From Sitta carolinensis (lineage: Eukaryota > Chordata > Aves > Passeriformes > Sittidae), in contig CM063288.1 of NCBI GenBank assembly GCA_032173965.1, positions 19,069,501 through 19,133,500 of the forward strand: a stretch of 64,000 nt of DNA. The letters are read 5' to 3'. The number at the start of each line of letters is the position of its first letter. The stretch's first letter is position 1. The notes beneath the pieces are model-generated. The model was given only the letters and a program-made list of their open reading frames with translations. It did no database searches and was not told the origin of the DNA. Shown here one piece after another: positions 25,401 to 37,170 of this stretch. Both the position numbers and the translations under genes were made by a program.

Positions 25401-28339
25401 CAGTGTTGATGCCTGAGCCAAACAGTGTTTATTTCACCATATTTTGGGGAGGGGGGAGGTTTGTTCTTTTTTTTTTTCAAGTTGTTAAATATGTAACGCT
25501 TGCAGTAGGTTGACGGTTTATTAGCATTAGGTGTTTCTATACCTATCTCGAGATGGTCGTGGAGTTTATAGAAGAAAGTTAAAATTACAGCATAAAACTA
25601 TGTAGATTTTGTGAGTGATGTAACCCTATAAAATATCCAGTAGTATGCTTAAGACTGTAGTTGATGCCTTATGGACAATCAGATGCATATGATGTGTATC
25701 AACAATTCCTTGGAATTGTTGATCTAACATCTGGATTGCTTTGTGTCTCCCACCAGAGTGACTTCCTTCACTCACTGGGCACTTACAGATTTTGGGGGAC
25801 ATCCAGGTCAAGGGATCATGTCTCTGATCATGAAAATGTGGGTCTCTGATCATTTGAAACAGGAGGAATTACTAATACCTTGCTTTAAGGTAAGCAAAGT
25901 TTCTGACAATGAAATGGTCCGAGAATTTCTGTCCTCTGGGAGGAAGTGTTTTTAGCGCATAGTCCTTACAGAAGACTAACTCTACACCATATCATCCATC
26001 AGTTTCTGGCTATGCCTTTCTGGTTATTCTGAAGTAGTCAAATTGCAGCCAGGGTGTGAGAACTGGAGTATTTAGCACAGTCTGTTGTAATCTGAGAGAT
26101 GGTTTTCAGGTGGATTAGTGACACAGTAAAGTTGTGATTTCTGCACAAAAAACAGAGAGTAAACTGTGTTATTTTCCTATGTAGTTAATACCTTTCTTAA
26201 TAGCAAATTCTGCTGTTGCTAAGCTTTAATATTTCTGAGCAGTCGTAAAGCCTAATGTAACTATTACTGATGTAGCACAATCAAATTTTAACTCTCCAGG
26301 TAATTGTACAATTATTAAGAAAATTTAAGAGTTATGAAGCAGTGTAACATCCAGTTAACAATGTTATGTATATTGGCTATTAATCCAAGTTATGTTTTGC
26401 ACAGGGAAGAATGAAATGCTAAGGGTCTCCAGACTACCTTGTATTGATGAAGTGTTTCAGGTTCACTAACCTTAAATTTATTTTAATATTATAAATGATG
26501 CCCAGTGAAGTTTGGTTTGAAGAGATGAACAGCCTCTTTGCGCTCACAGGTCACACTAGGAGAGTTAAAGCAAAATACGTAAATCACTTGCATTTTTTCT
26601 CAGTCCAAGTGCAGTAGAAGCTTCCTTTTAATAATACCTTCACTGTAGTGGTTTCTCCTGTATGGATGAGGGCAATAACCTATAGTACTATATTAAAAGA
26701 AATAAATCTAGCTGACATAGTGAACACTGGTGCAAAAAAAGAGGTTAGAGCTTGGAATGTGTTCGTTGGCATAAAATCTTACATTCTTCAGGCTGTTTGA
26801 CTATTTATGCTTGCAGTAGTGTTTATCTATCATTTGCAAAAGCTAGTAGCTCTATTTTTATCAGTAGTGAAATAACATAACTTGTCGTGTCATCAAATCT
26901 ATTCTCTCTGCCCATTTGCTGTCCTCTGAGATAATATTTTTTAGTTCCACAAGCAGAAAGAGAAAAAGGCTTATGAGAAATGATGCTGAAATCCTCACTT
27001 CAGCACTGGGGTCTCTTCACTCTCTTTACACCTCTGTTCCTTACTGAACTCAGGTCTATATGACATCAAGAAAGTCCAGATACCTGAACTTTCACTGGGA
27101 CTGTTGTCTACAATGTCCGTGGGACTTCTGTCTTTTCACTGAGAAGAGTGGAAGCAAAGACTGCTCTCAGTTTATACTTTCCTATGCTGTTTGACAGAAC
27201 TTTAAACTATGAAAACTGATTTTCTACCAATACGGTCTACCTTGAAATGGTAAAAACAAGCTAAACTGCCTAGGCTAATGAGAGATGCTTTCCTGCAGTG
27301 GCAGGGAATTTCTTATTTGGAAATAAGACTGTGCTCTATAGCTCAAAGTAAAGAGCCTGCTCAAAAGCAGTTCCTGATCACAGAAGTAATGTGAAAGGAA
27401 GATCAGAGTGGTGTTTTGTAATATCCTTTGTGCTTTCTTTTCCTTGTGTCTGTTGTGACTGTGTGATGTATGTCTCCATTGCTGAAGATAGACTGCTTGG
27501 TGTGCTTTTTTGAGGGGACTGCTTGAACAAGGTATGTTCCTTAAGATGCACAGAAATTAGCCTTGATATGGCAACTGCTGAAACATGATCAGAGGCAGCA
27601 TGTGGAATGCTAGTCTAAACCAGTGGGCATTACAGTGTGACAAAGCGGACAAAATTAAATCTACATGAAATGAAAGCTCATTAATTTTTGGGGTGGTGAG
27701 TGAACTCAGGTAGCACTTCTCAACCAGGAGGAGACCTGTGCAGATGGGAAGCTGGAGGGCTCCAGCCTCTCAGCAATTGACTATCAGGGCTGCAGCACTG
27801 CTGAGCTCTGCTGTAGAAGATGAGACCAGTGCTTTGTCAGGACCAGAATCCCCCTTGCCACTGATAAGACCAGTTGTTCTGTTAAAACAGAGTTCTTAGA
27901 AATGAGTGGGTAATGAATGTGCTTGTTGACAAGCTTTTCTGCATTTTCTGCATTAGCTTTTCTCAAACTTCCTACTTCAATACTTGTGGTTGTCCAAAGC
28001 ATGCTGCTGGATGAAATGATTAGGTCCAGTTGGGTATAATTAATTCCTGCTATGGGCATCATGTTGGAAAGAAACTGATGAGAAAAGGAGAAACAGGTGG
28101 TTAGACCACAAGCAGAAACGTGTTGTGTATATATTGAAGCAATAATTGAGTGGTAATTGAGTGGTGGATTCTTATCTGTCAAATTTTCCCACACAATAGT
28201 TATGAGAGAAGGGTGAGAACTGATATGATAAGAGAATAGCCTGAAAATATGAACAGTTCCAGCGCCAAAACATTTCACAGTATTACAACATTTGTACTAC
28301 ATTAACAGTGATTGCATTGTTATGATGACAAATTGAACT

Positions 28340-28630
28340 GTAGATGGAGTCCTGGGACACTCCTGGTGGGCAAAGATTATTCTTAGTGGTGTACAGTGAA
28401 AGGACAAGAGGCAACAAGCAATTAATATGCAGGAAATTCTGTTTAAACAAACTTAGTCTTGGGATGGTAGTGAAACACTGTGACAGGTTACCCAGAGAGG
28501 CTGTGGAGTCTCCAGTTGTGGATGTACTCGGAAAACATGGGCATAGTCCTGCCTGGATTGACCATCCAGTGGACTTTGTGACCTCCAAAGGTCTCTTCCA
28601 GCCTTGGCAATTGTGTGAAATCATAAACCT
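28340..28630 (+). mobile_element. CR1 LINE 3'-end fragment
   Basis: The forward strand follows the CR1 3' region: a TACAGTGAAAGGACAAGAGG-like block (about 28393), then CAGGAAATTCTGTTTAAAC, then a GAAACACTGTGACAGGTTACCCAGAGAGGC-like block, then GCTGTGGAGTCTCC, and finally GACCTCCAAAGGTCTCTTCC near 28580. The terminal repeats are degraded. The copy is 5'-truncated and non-coding. Open frames on both strands across it are repeat shadows. Confidence 0.85.
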
Positions 28631-31047
28631 TACTGAATGGCATCAGTGCAGGGCTACAGGGTGTTCCCGAGATCTGTTTGTAAACTGAATAGGAGAGGAT
28701 TAAGTTGAAGTTCACTGGAAGCCTACAGAAGATTAGGGCAGAGCACGTAACATTTGATTGAATGGACATCTGGATTTTCCATTTTCTGTAGGATGGATCT
28801 TTTGATTTTATTGTAGCCTGGTGTGTGAGCAGATGGGATGTAAATTGAAAAAACAGATGTGGACCTCCTCTACCTCAGACAGGAATTACCTTATGGGTAC
28901 CCAAATGAAGTCTAAGTTGCTTTGAAATAAACACATACTATTCCCTTCTAGGATCAATGCTTTGAGTCTCCTGCAGCATAGAATTTGATTATAACAGGGC
29001 ATTTTGAGGATAATTTTAGTTTTGTTTCACTTGTTTCTTCTCAACACTGCAATACCTTTAAGATAATTTAGGGTTTGAAAAAATTCACAGAAAGAGGTGC
29101 TTAGACAGCAGAAAGCAGAAATCACATGCCTTACTGGAAAAGCTTTTATTCCCTTTGTGTTCAGGATAATAAGAGTAAATCAGACTTAGGGGAAAAAAGA
29201 GGGAAGCCAGTCTCTAGTTTCACATTCACTAATTCTTTATATTGGTAATAAAATGCACAGTTGAAAATATATTTGTACATGTGTCTGATAGAGAGTAATT
29301 TATATTCCACAGTGACATCATATCACTGTGATGCAATGTGCTTTTTTCTATTTTTTTAAATATCATTGCATCAAAAAATAGTTGTAAGGAGTGCTCTAAA
29401 AAAATGAGATATTTCAAAATGTCACTTTTTGGGGTGATAATGAAACATTTGACACAAGAAACACAATTTCTCCTAATTAGAGCTACTGTCACGTGTGCTA
29501 ATATGGTATTGTTATTTTCTAGAGCATTTATAGGAAACATGAAAAATACTTGGTTTTCTTCCAGTTTGGAATTAAATGGAAAGCCAGAAATGTCAAAAAT
29601 TGAAAATCAGGAACAGATGTCTTGACTTTCAGCCAACACCGATAAATGGGTTTGGTTACAAGACAAGGATGTAGACATAAAAGTGAGATCTCTATAGCAT
29701 TGCCAGCTGCCAGAATCACACATTCTTCACCAGAGGTAACCGGTTTGTATCATGCATGATACACAGAAAGTTTCATTGTGTTTGTCTGGTTTTTTGTTTT
29801 GTGTTTTATCAGAGGAAAAAGTTACCTCCTAACAGGTTGATTTTCTTGAAAATAGGCTGATGGTTTGTTATAGTCATGGCAAGAGTTTGAATCTCTAGCC
29901 TGACATTTACCTTCAGTTGTCAAGATGAAAAGTGTGCTGGCAGAAATAGAACACTACTTCTTCTTGCTTACTCTTTGAGAGCTGACTCCAAGGTTTGAAG
30001 AGCCTCTTGTATCCATCTCCTAAGTGTTCCTTGTGTTTTGCCTTGTTTCCTGATGGGAATAATTCAGGTGTAACTCCAGAGTGGTTTAGACCTTTAAATA
30101 CTAATAACAAATCTCTTAAGTAAGTTGCCTCAAGGAAAGAAAACTTTTAATTTACCTTGAAGCATCTGCTTTTACACTTATTTTTAAGGGTTCTCAAGAG
30201 TTTCAAGCTGATCTAATTTTATCAAGAATGTTTCTCAGTTTTGTGGAAAAACAATGTATTGGTCATCCTCATCTCAAAATTCTTCATTTGTTTATCAGGA
30301 ACAAACTATAGCTTCTTTCATATTTTCTTTCTGTAAAGTCCTGTATCTGTACCAGGAAATATTTTTTTAAATGGTTTGAAAATAACCCAAGTGCATTGAC
30401 TAAGAAAATGACATCTGCTAAATAATCTGTCATCCTCTTCCAGCTCTCACACTAGAGCAGAGCACACTGAGAAACTATATACAGAGAGGAGGTATCTGTC
30501 AAAGCAAGGACATTGCCAGCCATGTGGTCCATAAAGTGATTGTTTCATTTCAGTCCATCATATCCAGTATTTTGTGTACAATATGCAAAGGATCTCTGCT
30601 TCCCTTGAATACCTGTGGCTGACTTGACACCTTGAGCACAACAGGAAGGTGTTATTATGGATTTTGTTTGACTTTTATTTCTTTATTTATATTGGTGGGT
30701 TTCTGTCTTGGGGAAGGCTTGTTGGAATGAAGAGCCAATGCAGCAGTATCCAACATCTTACCTTTTCTTCTTGTTCACATGTAGAAATTTCAAATAAAAA
30801 GTGAGATTAGTTCATCTTTGTTTATAAAAACAGTGTTTGCAATCCAGATATTACCACTTGCATCTTGTCTTCTTTTTCAGACTTGTATTAACTTCACTTG
30901 GAGCTCCTGTGAGTCTCTTGCAAAGCTTTAGGTCTGCACTTGGACAGGTAAATCCCAAGTCACACATGAAAAAATAAGGGTATGGGGTTCCCATCCCAGT
31001 GACTTCATAGAGTTTCCTGTCAAACATCCTGGAGTCCATACATCAGA

Positions 31048-31073
31048 CTAGTTGTTGGTCTTCCAACAACTAG
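31048..31073. repeat. Perfect 11-bp inverted repeat with TCTT loop
   Basis: CTAGTTGTTGG (31048-31058) pairs exactly with CCAACAACTAG (31063-31073) around a 4-nt TCTT loop. The result is a compact hairpin in AT-rich intron DNA. The stem is far shorter than a pre-miRNA, and no flanking pairing extends it. Confidence 0.85.
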
Positions 31074-32165
31074 ATGAACAACTTATTTTCTTAGATGAAT
31101 TTTAATGTAAAAAGAGCATTATTCTTTTGAAACTGTATTACATGCATAAAGAGAGTTTTGTCTCAGTCTTATTAGATTATTTGCATACAGTAAGGTCTGT
31201 GGGAGGTGTAAATAACAGTTTCTTTGAAGGTGGTTGAACTGATTTGAGGATCTGTATTGCACTTAAATATAATTTATTTACACAAATGTCCTGAGTCTGA
31301 TCTTCTGCCAATATAAATTAGAAATCAACTTTTGCTGAGTTCTGATATTTTAGCAGCATATGACTTCTGTGAAAGACCAGTTTTCTGACACTATGCATGA
31401 TCATGTATAGCCATGGAGTTTTAGTAATATAGTAATCTAATCTAGTAATTAGGTTGCTGTTTTAGTAACTAGAAGGCAGAAACAATTCTATCTCTCTGTC
31501 TATATATATGTGTATATTAATTTTTTTTTTTAAATTTTTCTTTCCTTGACTAAGTGCCACATCTTCCCCTCCTCTTCCATTTTTTCAGGGCTGGTAGTAT
31601 GTGTGCAGCCAAAAAGTATTGCTTTTGTCTGAAAATCCTCACACATAGAAGGTTAATTAACATTTGATGTCAACTAGAATGACTTGCTCTTTTTTCACAG
31701 AGTGAAGAAGTGCTCCTGTATGCTGTAGGGTGATGGAGCAATGAAAGGGCCCACATGCTAGCCTTACTACTCCTTCCCTCAGTCGCTTTAACAAGAACAT
31801 CTCTAATAGTGACCGAAGTCTGAGCCTGCTACTCAGTGACAGGCTGCTGGAACACACCTTGTGGACAGCTTTTCTGTGTCCTGCCTCAGTTCTGCTCTTG
31901 CACAAAATTGCTTTATGGTGGAGAAGAAGGTCTGATACATCTGTGCACTGGTTGTAGCTCCTGTCTACATGTGTAGGGTGGCTTCAATGTAGTATTCAGG
32001 TGTTGCCCGAGCAGGCAGTGTGCTGCAATGACATTGCTGGTCAGTCCATGTGACAGGTAGTTTAACCAGGTATTCTGTGTAAACTGCAGTCACTGCCAGT
32101 GTAAAAATATAAACAGCTATTAAGAGCTCTGAGCACAAACAAACAGAAAAAGAAGTGTCATCCTT

Positions 32166-32180
32166 ATGATGATGATGATG
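32166..32180. repeat. Short ATG trinucleotide repeat
   Basis: Five perfect ATG units occur in tandem. Read on the minus strand they give the five-histidine run inside an unrecognised 162-residue frame (31965-32453). Confidence 0.85.
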
Positions 32181-35100
32181 TTTGTCCCACATGTGATGAT
32201 TTTGTGATTTAGAGAGTACAATGGGGTGTGTGTACATGTTGCTATTAAAATAGGTTGTAATGATGACCTCTATGACTGTCTCAACAAGTCTGCCACTCTG
32301 CTTCACAACAAGACATTTTTGCCTTGCCTGGTATTTTGCCTGCTGCAGGTATTTGTTTACACTGAATGACATAAAGAGGCCTCTGAATGAGTACACTTGC
32401 ATAATGAAGAGTGCATTCATTGGATCCACCCTGTATTTTCTTCCAGCTTCCATTCACTGAACTTTCTTCAACTGAAGGCTTGGCAAATGCTCCCTCTCAG
32501 CTTTGCCTACAGAAGAGCAGTTACCAACCAGAAAACTAAATCACAGATTGGGCCTTGCATCCTCCTTGCCCTCCACACTTCTGGCCTGTGGGAGAGTAAT
32601 GAAAAGTATATTGGTCTAGTTTTGCTGTTGATGTTGAAAGAGTAAGGCTCCTGATCTCAGGAGGTCTAAATTTAAATATTATAGTCAAGTAGAGGACTAA
32701 AACTTAGTGTGCTTGTGTTTTCTGCTGATTATTTTGAGTAATCTATTATGGGGCCCAGGGTCACTTTTTTATGATATGAGCATAACTACAGTAACTGCTT
32801 GTTGCTTCTAAAAGGTTTTTGTATTTTTTAGTGAAAAGTATCACAGATAGCAAGATATTTTTAGAACTTAATGCCGAGTGAGCCGTCCTGATGAACTCCT
32901 GAACTCCTTTCCCCTTGGACAGTTTCGTCTTACAGGTGCAGTTGCTTCTGTCCTAGAATAATTTCAGATTGTGTCTAGGGTATGTGAGGATAGAAGAGAA
33001 GCAGGAAGATGGCAAATTTCACCTTCACATTGCAGTTTTATGGGATAATTTTCTCCCCCTCTTTAAATAAGACTTAGACATATAAGGTCTCAGTGATTGG
33101 CAGTGGCCCTTAATTGTATGAAGCATCCACTTCTAAAGGAGCATCATTAATCAGTCCCATTCCTGGTTCGACAAGGACAGATCTTGAAGAAGATGAAATT
33201 AACTACAAAACATGCAGGGAATCCTTACCAGAAATCTGTTTTGTAGAATTCAAGTCTTGAAAAAAGGCAGCTACAGCTCTAAGCTGTAGCAGCCACTGAA
33301 GCGTTAACCTTTTTGCTTCTTAACACTTTCTTAAATACTGTCTTGTCTGGAAATTTTCTAGCGTATTACTTAAAAGAAACAAAAGAAATTCTTCACAGTA
33401 GCAAAATGCAAGCTCTCAGACTATCTTAATTGTAATGGTATCACCTTGTTTTACTGTCAATTTACAGGGTGTCCAGAAGTCATACACATTTTCCTTTCTC
33501 ATTTCTTACCTCAGAAATTGTATTAAAAGCATAGTAATAGCAACTATAGTAATAGTAGAGTCGATTATTTGTGTGTTTTGAAAGGGTGTTATCTGATGCA
33601 GATCTATAAAGTGAACTTAATGCATATGAACAGTTGAGAAAGGTCTGAACAATAATACCATGGCTCTGTCACTGCCTGTGTCTAATAAGGCTGTGTAAAA
33701 GTGAAAAACCAGCAGAAGGAAATGCTGATGCTGTTCTACATTAAGCATGGGATAATGCTTGGCATGAAGACCTGTGAGTGGAGGAGGGCTGCTGTGCATG
33801 GCAGTGCTCTGTACCAGAGGGATGTGTCCTCTTTATTTGGCTAGAAAGAAATAAATCATGTAGCTCATTAAAATATGGATTTTAATAATGCTTTTGGACA
33901 CCTGAATGGTATCTCAGACACAAAATTAAAAGTACTCATAAAGTAATCCTCTCATAATTGTTGTAATTTTAACAAAGGACTTTTTACTCTTAGGCTTTTT
34001 TTATGACAATAGCACACTAGTGGAGTGTGCTTCAGTTCTCAGTTTGTAGTTATAGGCTTAGATCTTTGTTCTGCAGCTGGATTATTTATGGTACAAACAA
34101 AATAATGATAAAATATAAGTTTTTTTGATCCTACTTCAGAACAAGCTGAGTGAATTTGGCATTCCAAAGCCTCTTACCAGCGTTAAAAGAATGAGTAATA
34201 AAAGCAGAAGTTGGAATACTTCTGTGCCATCAATAAATATTTGCATCGCGAATGACAGATCACGACAAGTCAACCCCCTCATGAGTGTGAGTAATGTAGA
34301 TAATTTTTGTGGAGATGCAGTGCAGCAACCACATGACTTGTGGTGTGACAATCTGCTGCTCTTCAATATCTTGACACTTCTGTTGCTTACTTGGAATTTA
34401 AAGTTTAGAGAACTAACTACTCACCAAACTCTTCCTGTACTTCCTAGGTAAAAATCGTTAATGGAGAGGTTGAAGACCAGATGTGGGAATGGGGCAGAGA
34501 AGTAGAATTGAAAGGAGCACACAGGTGTCTTCTGGAGTGTGGGAGAGGGGAATGGGACTAAAGATATGTTATGTGCGGGGAAAACATGACTGTGATGTAA
34601 GTCTGTGCACTTGGGCAGAAGGCGGTGTAACCAGGCATGCCCATTTGTTTGTGTCACTAGAAACAATGTGTTTGCAACTACTCTCTTCAGATACACTTCT
34701 AAATTCAAGGGTATATGAGAACACTTACATCCTAGGCAAGGAAGAGGCTTGATGTGTATATGTCTTGTCTTCCTCAAGTTGTTCATGAAACCATGAAAAT
34801 TCTTCAGAAGAATTCAAATTTTACTTTTTTGGCAGTAAGAAAGCCATAGCGTTTGTATCATAGCAGTCCTGTCCCATGTGGAAAGGTGTAGCATGCCCAG
34901 GCACCACCCCACATTCTTGCAAAATCTTTAATGAAGACAGATGACAACTAGGAGATGCCAGCTGGGTCATGTTACCCAAATTATTATGCACTGGTATTTA
35001 TTTATCTCTTCTGATGACATCTAGAAATCTGCTATTTGGGAGGGACAGCACCCTTTCTTCTCTTTCCAAATTAAGTCAATAATAACCTTCCAGGTTTGGT

Positions 35101-37097
35101 TGGAAAATGTAGGTACTGTTATTTCTGGAAGATCTTAGTGATAGATTCAGTCCTTGTCATTCACCGGAACCCTGGATGGTCAGTGAGACCATGTGCTGGT
35201 CTGAACAGTAACTGAAAGGAAATAAAGGAGATTTATGTTAACTGTAATTAAAGAAAGTGATTTGCATCTGTAGAGGTTAAAAATAGTATTAGGATGAGGC
35301 AATTTCTGACTGGTTAGCTGAGAATTCCAAAAACAGAGGAGTTACAGCTGAGGTGACAAACCTCAGTATAGCCAAGAGCAATGGGGGACCTTGAGCATGG
35401 AACAAGTAGGTGAAATTTGAGTCTGGTGGGCCTTTCATGAGAACAAGAAATATTGTTATTTGCAATTAGTTGTCTAAAATGGACTTTTCTTTGTCCATTG
35501 TAACTGCCTGACAAACTCTGCTGTTGACAAACCAGGACTGATAAAAGGATTCTTGATTTTAAGAACATTTTCCATCAGCTAGGCAAGGCATCCTTCATCT
35601 TTTTAAGCTATCATAGTATAAAAGTACTGCTTAAATCATCTGGGGAACCTAATAGTGTGCTACTCTTATGACTTGATTAGCACTAAGAGTTTATTTTATG
35701 ACATTAAGAATAATGCCAAATAATTGTTCTTGTTTTATGGTGTGCTGTAAGGGGGATGTGTGCCTGTGTGTGTGAGAAAAATGGTAATGTTCTCTAGTAA
35801 CCCAGAATAGTTATGATTGCCTGGACCATCTAGAAGTACAAGATGTTTTCAGCAATTAATTTATAGGCTGAGCAGATGTTCATTATGGCAAGAACCCAAT
35901 AAAGGACAAGAGCCATTCTCTGAAAAACTCATAGATATTTTCCCAATAACTGAGGCTTAGCGAAAAAAATCTGCAAATTTTATTTCCTTATTAAGAAATA
36001 CCTATTTCATAAAGGAGATCTTCTGTTAAGTTTGTTGTTAGACTATCAGCCATAAGATACATTAACGATTTAACTTTAATTCACTTTCTTTACTTAAAAC
36101 AGTTTGAATATTCTTGAGAGCTGTTGTTAAATTGTATTAAACATTAGTTTGAGTAGCTTTTTTAATAAATGAAGAAAGCTTAATTTTTATAATTTCAGCC
36201 AGTATTTTAGAAGTAAAAATAAACTTGGCATCATATAGGAAGCAAACGTGTCTGACAGTGTTGATCTGCTAGACATTGTTAAAAACCACCAGTTTCTGAT
36301 TGATTTGTGGAACAAGAAACCATACTAATGCAAATGGAGTTTCTCAGGTTATTGTACAATTTATCTATTGAATAGGATAGTGAAAAAACACCTTTTTGAA
36401 TATCAGTGTTTCTTATTCTGGGGCAGTATGTAAAATGAAAGACAAATGAAAGAAGTATCATTTAGGTAAATAGAGACATACAATCTCACCACTGTTCAAA
36501 CTTTGCATTTTTCTAGAAGCAAAAGATCTGTTTTAGACTATTATGCATGAGCACAGCTCTAGGAGAAATACTGAGCATTAAAGTACAGGCTTCAAAACTG
36601 AGTAAATATGCCAAATGTTGCTATCTGACAATATAGTGGTTACAGAATGCTTTTAGTTTGGCAATTCTATTACAAATGCTTCTTTTTCCTACCTTACTTT
36701 GTCAGCTCCTCGTATCTACCTCAAGAATTCCATCCCTGCCATTTATTTGCTTACCTTCTGATCCAGTACACATTCAACAGAGGGTTCAAATTCCTAATGT
36801 CTTTCTGGATTCAGGTCCAAGATACCTCCCCCCTCTAAATGTATCAGTGTCAAAAAAACTAATGAAACACATATGAGCCAATCAGTCCAAAAGAGAGCCC
36901 AAATGTTTTACTCAGGATTTCCATAGTTGTTTATCTAAGGTGCTGAGGTAATAATTGTTTATGGCTTGCTGAGTTAAGGGTGAAAAATTATTCAAGACAA
37001 TAAAATTTCAGCTGTAACTGCTAAAGATAAGATACTACTCAGAAACAAAGGCTAAATGGGTCTGGTTTAGATGAGTTATGTCTAGCATAACCTTAGC

Positions 37098-37127
37098 TTC
37101 AAAGGAATTTAGCCAAAGGCAGGAATG

Positions 37128-37160
<33 letters not shown>

Positions 37161-37170
37161 TTCAAAGGAA
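37098..37170 (+). mobile_element. Possible tiny poly(A) retro-insertion with target-site duplication
   Basis: TTCAAAGGAA occurs identically at 37098-37107 and 37161-37170. Between the copies lies a 28-nt body (37108-37135) followed directly by 25 uninterrupted A residues (37136-37160). Direct repeats bracketing a body and a 3' poly(A) are the signature of target-primed retroposition. The flank does not show the TT/AAAA nick site typical of L1 endonuclease, and the body is too short to identify a source. A slipped homopolymer next to a chance repeat is the alternative. Confidence 0.4.
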
